From the IMG/VR virus record IMGVR_UViG_3300020435_000022, positions 1 through 30,972 of that record: a stretch of DNA of 30,972 bases; one strand, written 5' to 3'. The DNA is from a virus. Position numbers and translations under genes: made by a program. Shown here in pieces: positions 25,706-30,781 of this stretch. The notes below the pieces were generated by a model, which was given only the letters and a program-made list of their open reading frames with translations, was not told the DNA's origin and ran no database searches. Each line of letters opens with the position of its first letter. Position 1 is the first letter of the stretch.

Positions 25706-26859
25706 TGAAAATCACAATAGTAGGTGCAGGAAATGCTGGAGTAATTACCGCATTACATTATGCATATTATACTAGGGATTTTGGGAACTATGAAATAGAA
25801 TTAGTATATGACCCTAATATCTCTGTAGTACCAGTTGGACAAGGGACTTTAGTAGATGTACCAAATTTATTATGGGTTGCTTTATGTACTGATTGGTACA
25901 CAAATAAGATAAAAGCTACACCTAAATTTGGTATTCTATATGAAGATTGGGGTAAAAAGAACAAAAAGTTTTTTCATGAATTTGCATTTCCAAATACAGC
26001 AATACAATTTGATCCTGAAACCTTACATGAATATATATTAAATTCAGGACTATTCAAGGTAAGACATGAAAATATTGATGACCTTGATAAAATTGATGCT
26101 AATGCAATATTTGATTGTAGAGGAAATCAAGATATTGAGGATTCTAACTATGATAATGTTATAAATCCTTTAAATGCATGTTTATTAGCAACGAGTAAGG
26201 GGAAAGACCTCACTCAGTTTTGGACTAGAGCAGTAGCTACTCCTGATGGATGGACATTTGTAATACCAAATTCTACTGATACTACATCGTATGGATACAT
26301 ATTTAACTCAGATTATACCACTCAAGATGATGCAGAGTCTAATTTCAATGATATGTTTGGAAAAGATTTTCCAGATGGAATAGATTCAAAAAAGCTAGAT
26401 TTTAAATCATATGTTGCTAAAGAACCAATAACAAAAAAAGATGGTAAAGTAATAATATTAAATGGAAATAGATTAGCTTTTATCGAACCATTAGAAGCAA
26501 CAGCTATGTCACTTTATTTGAATCAAGCAAGAAATACGTATGATTATCTTGTAAATAAAGAAGCAGATATTAATTATTTAAATCTGAAGATTAAACAAAC
26601 AATCAGAGAACAAGCTACATTTATATTATGGCATTATCTTAAAGGTTCTACATATGATACTCCATTTTGGGAATATGCTATGAAATTAGCAGAATTCGGT
26701 ATTGACGAGTCAGATACAAGATTTTATAATGTTATTAATACAGTTAAGAATACAGATGAGCTTAATATCAGAGATCATAGTAAATTTATAGAACAAGCAG
26801 CATATGGAACATGGCCTCATTGGTCATTTAAAAACTGGTATGAGAATGTAATATGTTAG
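25705..26859 (+). CDS. Flavin-dependent (tryptophan-type) halogenase-like protein
   Basis: 384 residues. These enzymes use FADH2, O2 and halide to make HOX, which a lysine passes to an aromatic substrate. An N-terminal Rossmann motif reads VGAGNAG (6-12). VGQGTLVDVPN (44-54) stands for the family's GEATIP segment. K74 in ATPKFGILYEDW aligns with the catalytic lysine (K79 of PrnA). GWTFVIP (182-188) is the WxWxIP motif with the second Trp replaced by Phe, and IEPLEATA (260-267) aligns with the EPLE-[SA]-TG halide/Glu motif, with Ala for Gly. It is shorter than bacterial tryptophan halogenases (about 500-530), mainly at the C-terminus. VirX1 of a cyanophage is a known viral member. The gene overlaps the fibre stop and the adhesin start. 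No flavin reductase is seen nearby. The substrate is unknown. Confidence 0.88.
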   Translation: MKITIVGAGNAGVITALHYAYYTRDFGNYEIELVYDPNISVVPVGQGTLVDVPNLLWVALCTDWYTNKIKATPKFGILYEDWGKKNKKFFHEFAFPNTAIQFDPETLHEYILNSGLFKVRHENIDDLDKIDANAIFDCRGNQDIEDSNYDNVINPLNACLLATSKGKDLTQFWTRAVATPDGWTFVIPNSTDTTSYGYIFNSDYTTQDDAESNFNDMFGKDFPDGIDSKKLDFKSYVAKEPITKKDGKVIILNGNRLAFIEPLEATAMSLYLNQARNTYDYLVNKEADINYLNLKIKQTIREQATFILWHYLKGSTYDTPFWEYAMKLAEFGIDESDTRFYNVINTVKNTDELNIRDHSKFIEQAAYGTWPHWSFKNWYENVIC

Positions 26860-28139
26860 TACGAAATCTTAGAGGATTAAGTTCAGGAGGTCAAGAACTT
26901 GAATTCACTTATACAGCTGATGAACAACATGCTAACTTACAGACTAAAGCTGTTGGATTAGGTTGGGATGTTTCTAAACCAGGAACAGTTACTGCATATG
27001 TTGGTAATGGTTCTGCCCATACAGCATTATATACTTCAACTGGAAGTGGTAGTGCTTATGGTCTTTCTTTTGGTTCTGGTTGGGCAGCAGATACAGAAAT
27101 AAACTTAATTGTAAGAAATAATGGACATATTCTAGGAACTGCTGGCACAGGAGGTGCTGGTAATACTTCTGGCGGTTCAGGTGGAGGCGTTGGAAGTGGT
27201 GGTAGTGGCCAAGCTGAATCTTCTGGTTGTGGATCAGCTACCTCTCAATGTGGGGGTTGGTATTCTGATGAACCTGGATGTCCTGGTCAAAGTGGTAGCT
27301 CAGGGTCTGGTGGTGGTACTGGAGGTGGTGGTAATGCAGGGACTGCTGGTTCTAATGCAATGAATATGAATTTTACTGGTGGAGTTGTTACTATCACCGT
27401 TGATTCTGGAGGTGAAATCTCTGGAGGAGGTGGTGGCGGTGCTGGCGGTGGTTCAGGTGGTGGTGCTGGCGGTGGCGGAGGCGGTGGCAGCGGAGGAGAA
27501 TCTGGTAGAAGAAGCTGCAATACAACATATTATGGATCATGTCAATTACTATGTTGGGCTATTATGGGTAATGAAGGAGGTAATGGTGGTGCTGGAGGTA
27601 CTGGTGGTGTTGGTGGCAACGGAGGTGCAGGAGGTAAGGGTGCTGGTTGGACTAATGGTTGTACTACCAATTTTGCCAGTTGTTATTCTAGTTCAGCAAA
27701 TAGTGGATCAAGTGGATCATCTGGTTCAGGGGGTGCAAGTGGATCATCTGGTGCAGGAGGAGATACAGGCGGAAGCAATCCGCATAGCTGTTGTGATACT
27801 CCTTGCACTCCTACAGGAGGAACAGGAGGTTCAGGGGGAACAGGTGGAACAGGAGGTTCTGGAGGTGCTGGTGGTAATGGAGGAGCATTATCAGTAGGAG
27901 GTTCAGGATCAAGTGCAGGATCATCAGGGCCAAGTGGAAATAGTGGTAGTACTGGATCTACAGGTGGTACTCAATGTGGGGGTACTGGAGGAAGTGGTGG
28001 ATCAGGAGGAGGAGCAGGAGGAGGAGGTTCAGGAGGAGGTTCAGGAGGAACATCTTCAGCAAGTAACTCAATAGTTAATGGTTCTCATGCCTCTGTAACA
28101 TTAGTAAATAATGGTTCTATTAATGGAGCAATAACATAA
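26853..28139 (+). CDS. Glycine-rich putative receptor-binding adhesin
   Basis: 428 residues. About 95 N-terminal residues are beta-rich and carry GLGWDVSKPGTVTAYVGNGS, ending in INLIVRNNGHILGTAGTGG. A very Gly/Ser-rich body follows (about 95-400) with long GG-x repeats, and the C-terminus is SVTLVNNGSINGAIT. The pattern 'I-x-V-x-N-x-G-x-I-x-G' before Gly-rich runs is typical of T-even gp38-type adhesins, whose glycine strands pack as polyglycine-II helices at the fibre tip. Cys-rich, aromatic loops interrupt the glycine (GCGSATSQCGGWYSDEPGC; CNTTYYGSCQLLCW; SCCDTPC) and are good receptor-contact candidates. The start ATG at 26853 overlaps the halogenase stop by 7 nt. A role at the tip of the fibre is inferred. 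Confidence 0.8.
   Translation: MLVRNLRGLSSGGQELEFTYTADEQHANLQTKAVGLGWDVSKPGTVTAYVGNGSAHTALYTSTGSGSAYGLSFGSGWAADTEINLIVRNNGHILGTAGTGGAGNTSGGSGGGVGSGGSGQAESSGCGSATSQCGGWYSDEPGCPGQSGSSGSGGGTGGGGNAGTAGSNAMNMNFTGGVVTITVDSGGEISGGGGGGAGGGSGGGAGGGGGGGSGGESGRRSCNTTYYGSCQLLCWAIMGNEGGNGGAGGTGGVGGNGGAGGKGAGWTNGCTTNFASCYSSSANSGSSGSSGSGGASGSSGAGGDTGGSNPHSCCDTPCTPTGGTGGSGGTGGTGGSGGAGGNGGALSVGGSGSSAGSSGPSGNSGSTGSTGGTQCGGTGGSGGSGGGAGGGGSGGGSGGTSSASNSIVNGSHASVTLVNNGSINGAIT
27130..28070 (+). repeat. Low-complexity GGN-repeat tract in the adhesin gene
   Basis: The coding strand is a long run of GGT/GGC/GGA and GCN/AGT codons. The 5' part (about 27150-27650) favours GGT and GGC, while the 3' part (about 27790-28070) favours GGA, as in ggaggaggagcaggagg. 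GG doublets are dense enough (for example 27420-27490) for two-layer G-quadruplexes to be possible. Such tracts readily gain or lose units. Confidence 0.8.
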
Positions 28140-28149
28140 GAGAAAAATT

Positions 28150-28452
28150 ATGGCAGAAGAATTAACAGAAGTGTGGTGTGTATTCTTTCAAAAGGATGGG
28201 AATGGTCAAGATTTAGAAGATCCAACCAAACCTAAAAGATTATACCTATTTGATAATACAGATGGTGTTGTTTGGCACGATATTAATGAAACTGATTCAG
28301 AAGACATGAAAGCAATGATAGGACATTTGCAAGAAGAGGGTGGTCCATATGCAATGATGTTAATTCCTCAGTCTGCATGTACATCAGATGAAAATGGAAT
28401 ATTAAATGGTATAACCTTTCCATCAGAGTTTACTGGATTTGCTGGATCATAA
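28150..28452 (+). CDS. Unrecognised small protein after the adhesin
   Basis: 100 residues, acidic, not recognised. It starts with AEELTEVWCVFFQKDGNGQD and includes RLYLFDNTDGVVWHDINETD and PYAMMLIPQSACTSDENGIL. The alternating strands and turns suggest a small alpha/beta fold. There is no signal peptide or membrane segment. It begins 10 bp after the adhesin stop with only a weak gag/aaaa upstream region, and its 3' end overlaps the next ORF by 14 nt. By position it could be a fibre chaperone or a tail-associated protein, but nothing in the sequence shows this. Confidence 0.8.
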   Translation: MAEELTEVWCVFFQKDGNGQDLEDPTKPKRLYLFDNTDGVVWHDINETDSEDMKAMIGHLQEEGGPYAMMLIPQSACTSDENGILNGITFPSEFTGFAGS

Positions 28453-28651
28453 GACAGTATTAAAACGCTTACGAGGTAAGATTAAAAATAGTGATGCTAG
28501 AGTAGCCTCTAGGTTAGCTATATGTAAAGAATGTGAGCATTATTTTGAACGTACAGGAACATGTAAGAAATGTGGTTGCTTTATGAAAATAAAGTCAAGA
28601 ATACCAGGAATGAAATGTCCTATAGGTAAATGGGATGTAGACACGAAATGA
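28439..28651 (+). CDS. Small zinc-ribbon-like protein (DUF6171-like)
   Basis: 70 residues from a TTG start. Six cysteines lie in the order C29-x2-C32, C42-x2-C45-x-C47 and C60, with CKECEHYFERTGTCKKCGCF followed by MKIKSRIPGMKCPIGKW. This 'CKKCGCFM..K....CP.GKW' pattern is widespread in small phage proteins, grouped as a domain of unknown function (I believe DUF6171), and should bind one Zn. No ATG is available near the N-terminus, so the TTG at 28439, inside the 3' end of the upstream gene, is the best start. The stop overlaps nothing, but the next ATG follows immediately (tgaatg at 28649-28654). Role unknown. Confidence 0.75.
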   Translation: MLDHKTVLKRLRGKIKNSDARVASRLAICKECEHYFERTGTCKKCGCFMKIKSRIPGMKCPIGKWDVDTK

Positions 28652-28966
28652 ATGAAGAAAGTAAACCACTCATTACTTGGTGGAGCAGGGAGTCCGCTTG
28701 AAAACAGGAAACTTCTTAACTTTTGGGCCAGATTCGTCATATCAATTGCCAACGCATTTACGTTCCTGGTTCTACTTTACTTATTGTTCTATGCGGATGT
28801 TAAAGAAACGAGTCGTGATCTGGTTAATATCCTTATGGGAGCATATGTTGCAGTCCTTGCAAAGTCTACCGATTACTGGTTTCGTGAGAAGAAGGATCAT
28901 GAACATGAGGAAGAAATGGAATCAAGTAAGGCAAAATATAAGCTAAAGAAAGGAGAGAATATATGA
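28652..28966 (+). CDS. Small membrane protein, holin candidate
   Basis: 104 residues. A clear hydrophobic helix lies at about residues 25-48 (FVISIANAFTFLVLLYLLFY), and a weaker one at about 56-75 (DLVNILMGAYVAVLAKSTDYWF). A highly charged C-terminal tail follows (EKKDHEHEEEMESSKAKYKL). Two membrane segments plus a charged tail fit a class II holin-like protein, which would open the inner membrane for the endolysin at the end of infection. The position just before spanin and endolysin candidates supports this, but holins share no sequence signature, so it is inference. The ATG lies directly after the previous stop, and its own stop overlaps the next start (ATGA at 28963). Confidence 0.65.
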   Translation: MKKVNHSLLGGAGSPLENRKLLNFWARFVISIANAFTFLVLLYLLFYADVKETSRDLVNILMGAYVAVLAKSTDYWFREKKDHEHEEEMESSKAKYKLKKGENI

Positions 28967-29184
28967 GTTTTGTGCAGAAATTCAAAGATTTCTTTTTTAA
29001 ACCTTCTTCTTCTGATCATGAGAGAATAGAAAGATGGAAAAATGAAGTTGATGAAGCAGATAGATTAAAGGAACTTCATCGTAAAGCCAGGAAACAGGAT
29101 AAGAAAGCATTGACTGTTGAAGATTTTGAACGTGCAAAGCAATCTAAAAAACAAAAGAATAAAACTCTCAGTTCAAACTTCTAA
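28963..29184 (+). CDS. Unrecognised basic protein in the lysis region
   Basis: 73 residues, very rich in Lys, Asp, Glu and Arg, with a Phe-rich N-terminus (FVQKFKDFFFKPSSSD). It continues as a single long charged helix (RIERWKNEVDEADRLKELHR). The ribosome site is good (aaaggagagaatat before ATG). It overlaps the holin-candidate stop by 4 nt and the next gene start by 1 nt (TAATG at 29182-29186). No membrane segment or enzyme motif was seen. It may be a cytoplasmic partner of the lysis proteins, but no function can be given. Confidence 0.75.
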   Translation: MSFVQKFKDFFFKPSSSDHERIERWKNEVDEADRLKELHRKARKQDKKALTVEDFERAKQSKKQKNKTLSSNF

Positions 29185-29438
29185 TGGCTAATGGATCAAT
29201 ACAAGCGGTAACTGAACACACGCTTGTAAAAACTTTTACTCCTCTTGTAGTTGCTGGTTTAATGGGCATTGTTGGATGGTTATTTGCAACAGTCATGGAT
29301 GTAGAGAAACTGGCTAGAGACAACAAATTGCATATAGAGCATCTTCATATGGCAGAAGAGACATTTGGGGAACAAATGGAAGAAGTAGAGAAGACATTAA
29401 CTGACCTTAGAATTAATGTAGGTAGACTTGCTCATTAA
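29184..29438 (+). CDS. Putative inner-membrane spanin (Rz-like)
   Basis: 84 residues. A single hydrophobic helix at about 19-37 (TPLVVAGLMGIVGWLFATVM) is followed by a charged helix with heptad character (KLARDNKLHIEHLHMAEETF, then EQMEEVEKTLTDLRINVGRL). This N-terminal anchor plus periplasmic coiled coil is the i-spanin layout. The next ORF is a tiny lipoprotein whose possible TTG start lies inside the end of this gene, the usual Rz/Rz1 arrangement. A single-span (class III) holin is the alternative, in which case the 28652 gene would need another role. Very short for an i-spanin. Confidence 0.6.
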   Translation: MANGSIQAVTEHTLVKTFTPLVVAGLMGIVGWLFATVMDVEKLARDNKLHIEHLHMAEETFGEQMEEVEKTLTDLRINVGRLAH

Positions 29439-29586
29439 ACTTATGATAATTGCATTTTTATTAATTGGATGTTCAACTAAGCCTGAATCACCAGGAGTTG
29501 GATATTGGGTAGATACATACTTTAGTAATGAATCACAATGGCAATGTATAGAGCCATTTACACCACACAGGAATAAGGAGTGTTAA
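29428..29586 (+). CDS. Tiny lipoprotein, putative outer-membrane spanin (Rz1-like)
   Basis: From ATG at 29443 the frame encodes 47 residues starting MIIAFLLIGC-STKPESPG. LIGC is a good lipobox, so cleavage and lipid attachment at the Cys are expected, leaving a mature peptide of 38 residues. An in-frame TTG at 29428 would give MLIKLMIIAFLLIGC, adding the Lys expected before a signal-peptide core; this longer form (52 residues) is given here. There is an in-frame stop at 29419, so no longer form exists. The mature part is Pro/Trp/Cys-containing (GVGYWVDTYFSNESQWQC). Rz1-type spanins are short lipoproteins encoded at or inside the end of the i-spanin gene, and they fuse the envelope membranes at lysis. 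The next ATG follows directly after the stop. Confidence 0.7.
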   Translation: MLIKLMIIAFLLIGCSTKPESPGVGYWVDTYFSNESQWQCIEPFTPHRNKEC

Positions 29587-29880
29587 ATGAAAAGACCAAT
29601 TTATAGGAAATTTTCAGATATGAAACCTATACCGATGCAAGTTCATTTAGATATTAATAGTGATGATAGGAGTTATGTTGATATTGAAACGAGAGAAGGA
29701 TATGAGGATTACTTTGTTGAATTGGATAGAATTAAAGATGATTCTGAAATATTGCATTGGGTTAATCATTTATGCGGTAAAAACTGGATGACACCAGGTA
29801 AAATTCAAGATTTTATTAATACAATGCAAGGATATAATAAAACTCTTAGAGAAAGTAAGGAGGTAAAATGCCTTTCCTAA
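29587..29880 (+). CDS. Unrecognised small protein before the endolysin
   Basis: 97 residues, not recognised, without a membrane segment. It starts at the ATG touching the lipoprotein stop, with aataaggag 5-11 nt upstream as ribosome site. The sequence is acidic in the middle (LDINSDDRSYVDIETREGYE and YFVELDRIKDDSEILHWVNH) and ends with a helical region (KIQDFINTMQGYNKTLRESK). The 3' end contains the aaggaggt ribosome site and the start of the next small gene (13-nt overlap). No function can be supported. Confidence 0.75.
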   Translation: MKRPIYRKFSDMKPIPMQVHLDINSDDRSYVDIETREGYEDYFVELDRIKDDSEILHWVNHLCGKNWMTPGKIQDFINTMQGYNKTLRESKEVKCLS

Positions 29881-30047
29881 TTGCAGGAGTAGTTAAAAGC
29901 ATGGCTTTTAGTATGCTTGGAAATAGTAAAGTGATTGAAAAGGTGATCATTTTGCTTTTGGAAACTTTAGCAAAGAAGACTGACTCCGATGTAGACGATA
30001 AATTAGTAAAACTGCTAAAGGAATCTTTAGATAAGTCGAACAAGTAG
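29868..30047 (+). CDS. 59-residue small protein with strong ribosome site
   Basis: ATG at 29868 is preceded by taaggaggtaaa, the best Shine-Dalgarno on the + strand of this region, so translation is likely although the product is only 59 residues. It begins MPFLIAGVVKSMAFSMLGNS, continues with an amphipathic helix (KVIEKVIILLLETLAKKTDS) and ends in a Lys-rich tail (DDKLVKLLKESLDKSNK). Similar short amphipathic proteins occur beside phage lysis genes. A holin-related or antiholin role is conceivable but unproven. The stop lies in the loop of a hairpin (30034-30054). Confidence 0.75.
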   Translation: MPFLIAGVVKSMAFSMLGNSKVIEKVIILLLETLAKKTDSDVDDKLVKLLKESLDKSNK

Positions 30048-30054
30048 TTCGATT
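30034..30054 (+). terminator. Hairpin at the end of the small ORF
   Basis: TCGAAC (30036-30041) and GTTCGA (30047-30052) form a perfect 6-bp stem with a 5-nt loop AAGTA. It can be extended by a G-T pair and an A-T pair to 30034-30054. The following sequence is taattta, not a clean T-run, so termination would be weak. It may instead protect or process mRNA before the endolysin gene. Confidence 0.4.
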
Positions 30055-30059
30055 AATTT

Positions 30060-30073
30060 AACCCATGTGGGTT
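30060..30073. repeat. Perfect short palindrome upstream of the endolysin
   Basis: AACCCA-TG-TGGGTT is a perfect inverted repeat with a 2-nt centre. The right arm sequence tgggtt recurs at 30094-30099. It lies in the 71-bp gap before the endolysin start. A protein-binding site is possible, or an RNA stem that competes with the hairpin just upstream. No known operator was recognised. Confidence 0.4.
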
Positions 30074-30105
30074 GGAAATAGACGACAATTCAATGGGTTA
30101 GTAAT

Positions 30106-30111
30106 AGGAGG
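30106..30111 (+). promoter_or_regulatory. AGGAGG ribosome site fixing the endolysin start
   Basis: AGGAGG lies 7 nt before ATG 30119 and 10 nt before ATG 30122. This identifies the start at 30119 instead of the earlier in-frame ATG at 30065, which has no ribosome site and would add 18 residues outside the peptidase domain. Confidence 0.8.
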
Positions 30112-30118
30112 ATTAGCT

Positions 30119-30514
30119 ATGATGCTAACTAAAAACTTTTCTAGTGCAGAAATGATGTGCAGCTGTGGCTGCGGAGAAGATGCAATGGACCCAGACTTCA
30201 TGTCTATATTGCAGAATATAAGGGAAGATATGAATAGACCTTTAAGGATTAGTAGCGGAGTACGTTGTGCGAAGAGAAATTCTGAGGTTAGTTCAACAGG
30301 AAGTAATGGACCGCATGTTCCTAGAACTAATGGTACAATGGCAAGCGATATTCTGATCGCTGGCGCAGATGCACTCAGGCTTGTGGATGTTGCGAGGAAA
30401 CATGGTATAAGTGGAGTTGGAATCTCTCAGAGAGGTACTCATGCAAAAAGATTCATTCACATTGACACACTCTCTGATGAGAAACATCCTAGACCAACTA
30501 TGTGGTCTTATTAG
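30119..30514 (+). CDS. M15-type zinc peptidase, putative endolysin
   Basis: 131 residues from ATG 30119. It matches the M15 (D-Ala-D-Ala carboxypeptidase-like, peptidase M15_3) domain that occurs alone in small phage endolysins, cutting peptide bonds in peptidoglycan. Features are NFSSAEMMCSCGCGE near the N-terminus (F/S/x-E-x-x-C pattern), LRISSGVRCAKRN (42-54), the zinc ligands H66 in GPHVP and D77 in ASDI, and H114 in FIHID after GVGISQRGTHAKR. The segment between H66 and D77 (VPRTNGTMAS) is a little longer than the usual GxAxD spacing. No signal peptide is seen, so release through a holin is expected. Its 3' end overlaps the convergent minus-strand gene by 17 nt. Confidence 0.9.
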   Translation: MMLTKNFSSAEMMCSCGCGEDAMDPDFMSILQNIREDMNRPLRISSGVRCAKRNSEVSSTGSNGPHVPRTNGTMASDILIAGADALRLVDVARKHGISGVGISQRGTHAKRFIHIDTLSDEKHPRPTMWSY

Positions 30515-30770
30515 GAGGGACTGCTTTTACAACTAAATGGTCATCAAGAGTTACTTTCCATCTGTCATTAATTTGGAAAACCAAAGTATAAGTAAGTTTC
30601 TTTAAATCATCGGCTTCTTCCTCATTTTTACATTGGAAAGTAAATATTTTCCTTTCATCGATACAATCTCCGAGTATTGACCAGTATAACTTTAATCTGT
30701 GCTGTTCAATACCAGGAGACTCACTCATATCAAAGTAGGTTTCTCTTTCTGTTAAACTTTTAAATTCCAG
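30498..30770 (-). CDS. Unrecognised small protein on the opposite strand
   Basis: The minus-strand frame contains ATG at 30728 (76 residues, MSESPGIEQHRLKLYWSILG...). A perfect AGGAGG at 30781-30776 lies 5 nt before an in-frame CTG at 30770, while the ATG has only a weak site. I therefore give the CTG form (90 residues, starting with LEFKSLTERETYFD), with ATG 30728 as the alternative. The protein is mixed charge with a plausible alpha/beta order (DERKIFTFQCKNEEEADDLK, then LTYTLVFQINDRWKVTLDDH). No family was recognised. It lies in the same frame as the upstream minus-strand gene, separated by one TAG. Its 3' end is convergent with, and overlaps, the endolysin gene. Confidence 0.6.
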   Translation of the reverse strand: MEFKSLTERETYFDMSESPGIEQHRLKLYWSILGDCIDERKIFTFQCKNEEEADDLKKLTYTLVFQINDRWKVTLDDHLVVKAVPPNKTT

Positions 30771-30775
30771 GTTAA

Positions 30776-30781
30776 CCTCCT
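30776..30781 (-). promoter_or_regulatory. AGGAGG ribosome site on the minus strand
   Basis: The minus strand reads TAGGAGGTTAACCTG. The Shine-Dalgarno AGGAGG overlaps the TAG stop (30782-30780) of the upstream minus-strand gene, and CTG at 30770 is the only start-like codon at proper distance. No ATG, GTG or TTG follows within useful range in any frame before 30728. Confidence 0.7.

Noticed and set aside
27154-27897. Val/Leu-rich ORFs in another + frame and a Pro-rich ORF on the minus strand within the adhesin gene
   Set aside because: They are shadows of the GGN repeat read out of frame or in reverse. They have homopolymer-like composition and no ribosome sites.
30065-30118. Longer endolysin form starting at ATG 30065
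   Set aside because: It has no ribosome site, adds 18 residues outside the M15 domain, and AGGAGG at 30106-30111 points to ATG 30119.
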